Positions 23,152 through 26,477 of a stretch of 26,477 bases of DNA are shown one piece after another. How positions within the stretch are numbered: the first letter of the stretch is position 1; every line of letters begins with the position of its first letter. A program made the translations under genes and the position numbers. Below the pieces are notes generated by a model that ran no database searches, was not told the DNA's origin, and was given only the letters and a program-made list of their open reading frames with translations. The DNA is from CAZWRV01 sp964636325 (GTDB taxonomy: Bacteria > Verrucomicrobiota > Lentisphaeria > Victivallales > GWF2-50-93): positions 1 through 26,477 of the forward strand of contig CAZWRV010000091.1 of assembly GCA_964636325.1 (NCBI GenBank), given 5' to 3'.

Positions 23152-23880
23152 TCATTTCCCCCGGGAGACGACGGTGGCGACGCTGGTGTCGCCGGAGAGG
23201 ACGAGCTCGAGGTTTTCGGGCTCTGAGAAGTTGAAGACGATGATGTCTAGGCCGTTGTCGCGGCAGAGCGAGAACGCGGTCATGTCCATGACCTGGAGCT
23301 TTTCGGCGATGGCCTGTTCGTAGCTTATCGTCTCATACCTTTTCGCCTTTGGATTCTTGAACGGGTCGTCTGTGTAGACGCCGTCGACCTTCGTCGCCTT
23401 GAGGAGGGCCTGGGCCCTGATTTCGAGAGACCGGAGGGCGGCAGCGGTGTCGGTGGTGAAATACGGGCAGCCTGTTCCGCCTGCGAAAATCACGAGCTTG
23501 CCTTCTTCCAGGAACTTTCTTGCGGAGGGGGCGTCGAAGACGGCGCAAATTGACGGCATCGGCGTTGCGCTCTGCACTTCGGCGGAGAACCCTGCGGCGT
23601 TGAAGGCGTCGCGCAGATACATGGCGTTCATGACTGTGGCAAGCATGCCCATCTGGTCGGCGGTGACACGGTCGAGCGAGACGTCGTCCGCTTTCGCGCC
23701 ACGCCAGATGTTGCCGCCGCCGATGACAAGCGCCATCTCGACGCCGCCGTCGAGGAGGCCGCCGATCTGCTGGACTATTCCGTTGACAGAGGCGGCGTCA
23801 TAAGGGGCGTCGCCTCCGCCCTTCAGAGCCTCGCCGCTCAGCTTCAGAAGCACCCTCTCGTAGACAAACTTCGATTCCAT
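23152..23880 (-). CDS. pyrH: UMP kinase (PyrH)
   Basis: A 242-residue cytosolic kinase that phosphorylates UMP to UDP with ATP, of usual length. Characteristic stretches: RVLLKLSGEAL (9-19) with the catalytic Lys, VIGGGNIWRGA (52-62), DRVTADQMGMLATVMNA (70-86) for UMP and GTP-site contacts, FAGGTGCPYFTTDTAAALR (131-149), and KATKVDGVYTDDPFKNPKA (161-179) for ATP binding. In many bacteria pyrH is next to tsf and frr; neither is here. A GGGGGG run seven to twelve bases into the leader may serve as ribosome binding site. Just beyond it lies the heptamer array, in the pyrH leader. Confidence 0.95.
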   Translation of the reverse strand: MESKFVYERVLLKLSGEALKGGGDAPYDAASVNGIVQQIGGLLDGGVEMALVIGGGNIWRGAKADDVSLDRVTADQMGMLATVMNAMYLRDAFNAAGFSAEVQSATPMPSICAVFDAPSARKFLEEGKLVIFAGGTGCPYFTTDTAAALRSLEIRAQALLKATKVDGVYTDDPFKNPKAKRYETISYEQAIAEKLQVMDMTAFSLCRDNGLDIIVFNFSEPENLELVLSGDTSVATVVSRGK

Positions 23881-23887
23881 GGCCCCC

Positions 23888-23950
23888 CGTTATTCGTTAT
23901 TGGTTAACAGTTATTGGTTACCGTTATCCAAATAACTGTTAACCAATAAC
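23888..23950 (-). repeat. Heptamer array forming a 20-bp perfect inverted repeat before pyrH
   Basis: On the plus strand GTTATTG, GTTAACA and GTTATTC-type heptamers follow one another. Bases 23896-23915 are the exact inverse of 23931-23950, a 20-bp stem with a 15-base loop. In pyrH sense the proximal part contains CCAATAA, CTGTTAA, CCAATAA, CGAATAA, the same units as before uppP (15148-15176). The array ends eight bases before the pyrH ATG. Confidence 0.75.
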
Positions 23951-24053
23951 TGATGCATCATCCATCCGGGAAGATAAGATAGCATTGTGCGGCATATTGT
24001 CGAGAAATCGAGCTGTTTTTTGGAAATAATGCCCTTGCCGGTTATATTTTTTC

Positions 24054-24122
24054 AGATTTTCGTGGCCTGTGCCAAGGAAAAACCTGCTTTCGCGCCATTT
24101 CAATGCCGGGCGTCGAAAATCT
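24054..24122. other. Candidate structured RNA or regulatory element in the pyrH-HAD divergent region
   Basis: AGATTTTCG (24054-24062) and CGAAAATCT (24114-24122) are perfect 9-bp inverse arms around 51 bases. Inside, on the minus strand, are GC-GAAA-GC (a GNRA-type mini-hairpin) and paired GG/CC segments. It lies about 170-240 bases before pyrH (minus) or 70-140 bases before the HAD gene (plus). I could not match it to a known RNA family. No gene is visible in the rest of 23951-24194. Confidence 0.3.
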
Positions 24123-24194
24123 TAACTGGAAGAGGTAGATAACATACAATCCTCCATCTGCCGCCGGCCGGTGGAAAAGAAAGGATGATCTAAT

Positions 24195-25076
24195 TTGAAA
24201 ATCCTGGAAGAGAGTTTTCTGAAGTGGTGGATAGAAGACGGGAACCATGCGGGCTACAAGGGGCTCTTGTTCGACATAGACGGGACGCTTATATCCGGCA
24301 AGAGGATGCTGCCCGGTTCATACCAGCTCATGGAGTGGATCGAGGAGAAAAAGTTCCCGTTCTTCCTCCTGACGAACGACGGGAACCATTCCCCCGAGGA
24401 GAAGAGCGCGCACATGACGCGAACCGGACTGAAGGTGCATCCGGACGAGATAATCTCCTGCAGCATGGCGCTTTATGACTTTGTCAAGGACAAGTCTCTG
24501 CAGGGGAAGAGGTTCTTCGTGATGGGCGACCTGGGCGAGCCATGCTACGCGGAAAGGGCCGGACTCGTGGTCGAGCGCGACACCAGTAAGACGGCAGGCT
24601 GCGCGGGCGTTATAGTCGGGGAAGGCTACTACGACTGGCACAGCAACATGTCGGCGGTGATGAACTTCTTCATATCGAACCCTAAGGCGTATTTCATCGT
24701 GCCTAATCCCGACAGCTACTGGCCGAACGGGCCGAACGGCGAGATCGGGATCGGGGCAGGCGGCAAGGCGCGCTTCCTGTGCTCGATCCTGCAGGAATAC
24801 GGGCTCTTCGTCAAGCCGATCTACCTGGGCAAGCCATACAAGGGGATTTTCAGGTATGCATACGAGGAGCTGAGGCACAAGTACAAGCTGTCGGCAAGGA
24901 TTCCGAAGAGGAAGTTTCTGATGCTCGGCGATTCCTTAAGATCGGACATCGCCGGGGCGCGAAACTTCGGATTCAGCGCCGCGCTCCTCCTCACAGGCAT
25001 AACGAACTTCGAGCACGTCCGCAAGGTCAAGGTCGCATTAAGGCCGGACTTCGTCTTCAAGACGATCGGGGGATGA
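24195..25076 (+). CDS. HAD-superfamily (subfamily IIA, NagD-like) phosphatase
   Basis: A 293-residue cytosolic hydrolase. The four HAD motifs are visible: DIDGT (27-31) with nucleophile Asp27 and acid/base Asp29, LLTNDGN with Thr60, LGKPYKG with the Lys of motif III, and LMLGDSLRSDIAGARNFG with the metal-binding Asp pair of motif IV. The cap between motifs II and III, and the GKP form, indicate the IIA group (NagD, p-nitrophenylphosphatase, 2-phosphoglycolate phosphatase-like). The cap has an unusual PNPDSYWPNGPNGEIGIGAGGKARF; PNPD and the following glycine-rich stretch are typical of the group. The start is TTG 24195 with AAAGGA about ten bases before; the first in-frame ATG would cut off the nucleophile motif. 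Substrate unknown. Confidence 0.85.
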   Translation: MKILEESFLKWWIEDGNHAGYKGLLFDIDGTLISGKRMLPGSYQLMEWIEEKKFPFFLLTNDGNHSPEEKSAHMTRTGLKVHPDEIISCSMALYDFVKDKSLQGKRFFVMGDLGEPCYAERAGLVVERDTSKTAGCAGVIVGEGYYDWHSNMSAVMNFFISNPKAYFIVPNPDSYWPNGPNGEIGIGAGGKARFLCSILQEYGLFVKPIYLGKPYKGIFRYAYEELRHKYKLSARIPKRKFLMLGDSLRSDIAGARNFGFSAALLLTGITNFEHVRKVKVALRPDFVFKTIGG

Positions 25077-25141
25077 GGGGTAGCTAAGGGGGCGGCCGGA
25101 TGGGCGAACGACTGTAACTAATTCATTATAAAGGGCATGCC

Positions 25142-25768
25142 ATGAGAGCTGGATTCACCGATCTTCCGATTGAGAACCTCGCTAACGACATCCTTGAAGT
25201 GAAGGACGACGTGAAGAGCATCGCGGAATTCGTTTCCTTCTGCGAGACACCCATGACCATTGCAATACAAGGCGACTGGGGCAGCGGCAAGACAAGCATA
25301 ATGTCCATGGTCAAGAACGAGTTCAAATCATTGGTCGAAAAGCACGTCTTGGGAACCGGCAGGAAGGCGGTCTTTTTCATGGACGATCTGGACAGGATCA
25401 GGCCTGTCAAGGCGGTCGAGGTGCTAGAGGCGGTCAAGAACCTCATGGATATCGAAGGATGCGTATTCGTCCTGGCCGTTGATTATGAGGTAATTGTGAA
25501 CGGCATCAAGGAAAAGTACGGCGGAGATCTGAACCAGAAGGGCCGCAACTTCTTCGACAAGATCATACAGGTGCCCTTCCATATGCCGGTCTCGCACTAT
25601 AAGATCGACGAATTCGTGAGAAGGCTGGTCGAGGCCATGGAGATCAAGGCGGACAAGGACGACACAGGCATCTACACTTCGCTGATAGAAAATTCCATCA
25701 GCGGCAACGTCAAGGAAATCATTGCCAGGTGCTTTGAGCATAGTGGCGATGCTGCTGCAACGAGATAA
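25142..25768 (+). pseudogene. KAP-family P-loop NTPase with internal and C-terminal deletion
   Basis: The 208-residue frame has Walker A GDWGSGKT (44-51) and Walker B VFFMDDLDRI (77-86), followed by AVEVLEAVKNLMDIEGCVFVLAVDYEVI and FFDKIIQVPFHMP, all typical of KAP NTPases. In intact members a long segment, usually well over 100 residues and containing transmembrane helices and a WFNxWQ-like motif, separates the Walker motifs. Here only about 25 residues do. The C-terminal regulatory part beyond the NTPase core is also missing, and the frame ends shortly after SGNVKEIIARCFEHS. Deletion of the middle kept the frame. Intact KAP proteins are membrane-associated NTPases, some linked to phage exclusion. 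The gene has a good ribosome binding site (AAAGGG) and could still be translated. It faces the rRNA operon. Confidence 0.6.
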
Positions 25769-25862
25769 ACCGGTGACAGTTCTCAGCGTGGTCGGGTGAC
25801 CTTGTCGACCCGCTGACCTTGATGACGGGAAAGAACAGAGTCAGAGTCTTCATTCCTGCCGT

Positions 25863-25899
25863 AAAAATTAGGCGCGTCGACTAATTTTTGCAAAAAAAA
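25863..25899 (-). terminator. Terminator of the rRNA operon (possibly two-way)
   Basis: AAAAATTAG (25863-25871), a nine-base loop, CTAATTTTT (25881-25889) is a perfect stem. Between it and the 3' end of 5S there are eight As on the plus strand (25892-25899), i.e. a T-run on the rRNA strand straight after the closing 5S helix. Either the 5S terminal stem plus T-run, or the AT-rich hairpin, would stop rRNA transcription. The hairpin may also stop transcription from the KAP side. Confidence 0.6.
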
Positions 25900-25900
25900 T

Positions 25901-26014
25901 CCCGGCACCGTGCTACTCTCCCACACTCTATCGTGTAGTACCATCGCCGCAGAGACCCTTAACGGCCGTGTTCGGAATGGGAACGGGTGTTACCTTCTCG
26001 CTATGGATACCGGG
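25901..26014 (-). rRNA. rrf: 5S ribosomal RNA
   Basis: On the minus strand the 114-base stretch reads as a standard bacterial 5S: the first part contains ATAGCGAGAAGG, CACCCGTTCCCATTCCGAAC follows in the middle, and GGCGATGGTACTAC and GTGGGAGAGTAG come later. The ends CCCGG and CCGGG pair to close helix I, which sets the limits. It lies about 100 bases downstream of 23S in the same operon. Confidence 0.9.
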
Positions 26015-26079
26015 AAAAAAACAAAATAGGAAGATCAAGGCATCGAACAACCGCCAATCTTGATTCAATGGCCTTCTTT

Positions 26080-26109
26080 CAGTCCGCCCTTTTGCATGGT
26101 GGCGGACTG
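26080..26109 (-). other. Hairpin in the 23S-5S spacer
   Basis: CAGTCCGCC (26080-26088) and GGCGGACTG (26101-26109) form a perfect 9-bp stem with a 12-base loop in the transcribed spacer (26015-26116). Its position suggests a precursor processing site. The rest of the spacer is A-rich without a tRNA. Confidence 0.5.
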
Positions 26110-26116
26110 GAAAAAA

Positions 26117-26477
<361 letters not shown>

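Overview
The window is a bacterial chromosome segment of moderately high GC (judged by eye). It probably comes from the PVC group, most likely a Lentisphaerota/Victivallales-type organism. That assignment is an inference from the mix of families: uroporphyrinogen-decarboxylase-like proteins beside secreted glycosidase-like proteins, a GH123/DUF6067-like protein, a degraded DUF6259-like glycosidase piece, a class II aldolase next to a divergent uronate isomerase, and many intergenic repeats. The 3' part of 23S rRNA plus 5S rRNA at the right end (minus strand) would allow a firm placement.

Layout. (1) 1-4665, plus strand: a dispersed hairpin repeat, an MFS transporter, an ORF that looks like a transposase N-terminus joined to a glycosidase-like C-terminus, a class II aldolase, a uronate-isomerase-like amidohydrolase, then a truncated URO-D gene that runs into a CopG-type antitoxin without a start codon. 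(2) 4685-12649, minus strand: a three-gene unit read GH64-like glucanase with InlB-like repeats and an IPT/TIG domain, then a 1392-residue LamG/LamG/GH123-like protein, then a URO-D-family protein. (3) 12675-18016: divergent nikR, a SulP transporter (minus), then uppP, a TIM-barrel sugar isomerase and mnmA (plus). (4) 18017-19032: about 1 kb without an intact gene, holding simple repeats, a 10-bp phased motif array, a glycosidase fragment, a MITE-like element and further copies of the dispersed repeat. (5) 19033-25076: a membrane-anchored coiled-coil protein (minus), murC, a DUF1846 protein, pyrH (minus) and a HAD-IIA phosphatase. (6) 25142-26477: a shortened KAP-type NTPase, then terminator, 5S and 23S rRNA on the minus strand.

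How the parts fit. The first two regions look like carbohydrate-use loci: secreted glucan- and glycan-binding or cleaving proteins, an importer, and cytosolic uronate and aldol chemistry. URO-D-family proteins of unknown substrate sit beside both. The middle and right parts are mostly housekeeping: undecaprenyl phosphate recycling, peptidoglycan precursor synthesis, UMP kinase and tRNA thiolation.

Two themes stand out. Several genes show deletion or fusion junctions (transposase/glycosidase, URO-D/CopG, DUF6259-like fragment, KAP with a missing middle). Gene leaders and intergenic spaces are full of short structured repeats: double hairpins, heptamer arrays just before uppP and pyrH, a phased CGACC array and a MITE-like element. 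MnmA is also unusual: it has a CxxC pair and lacks the usual second catalytic cysteine.
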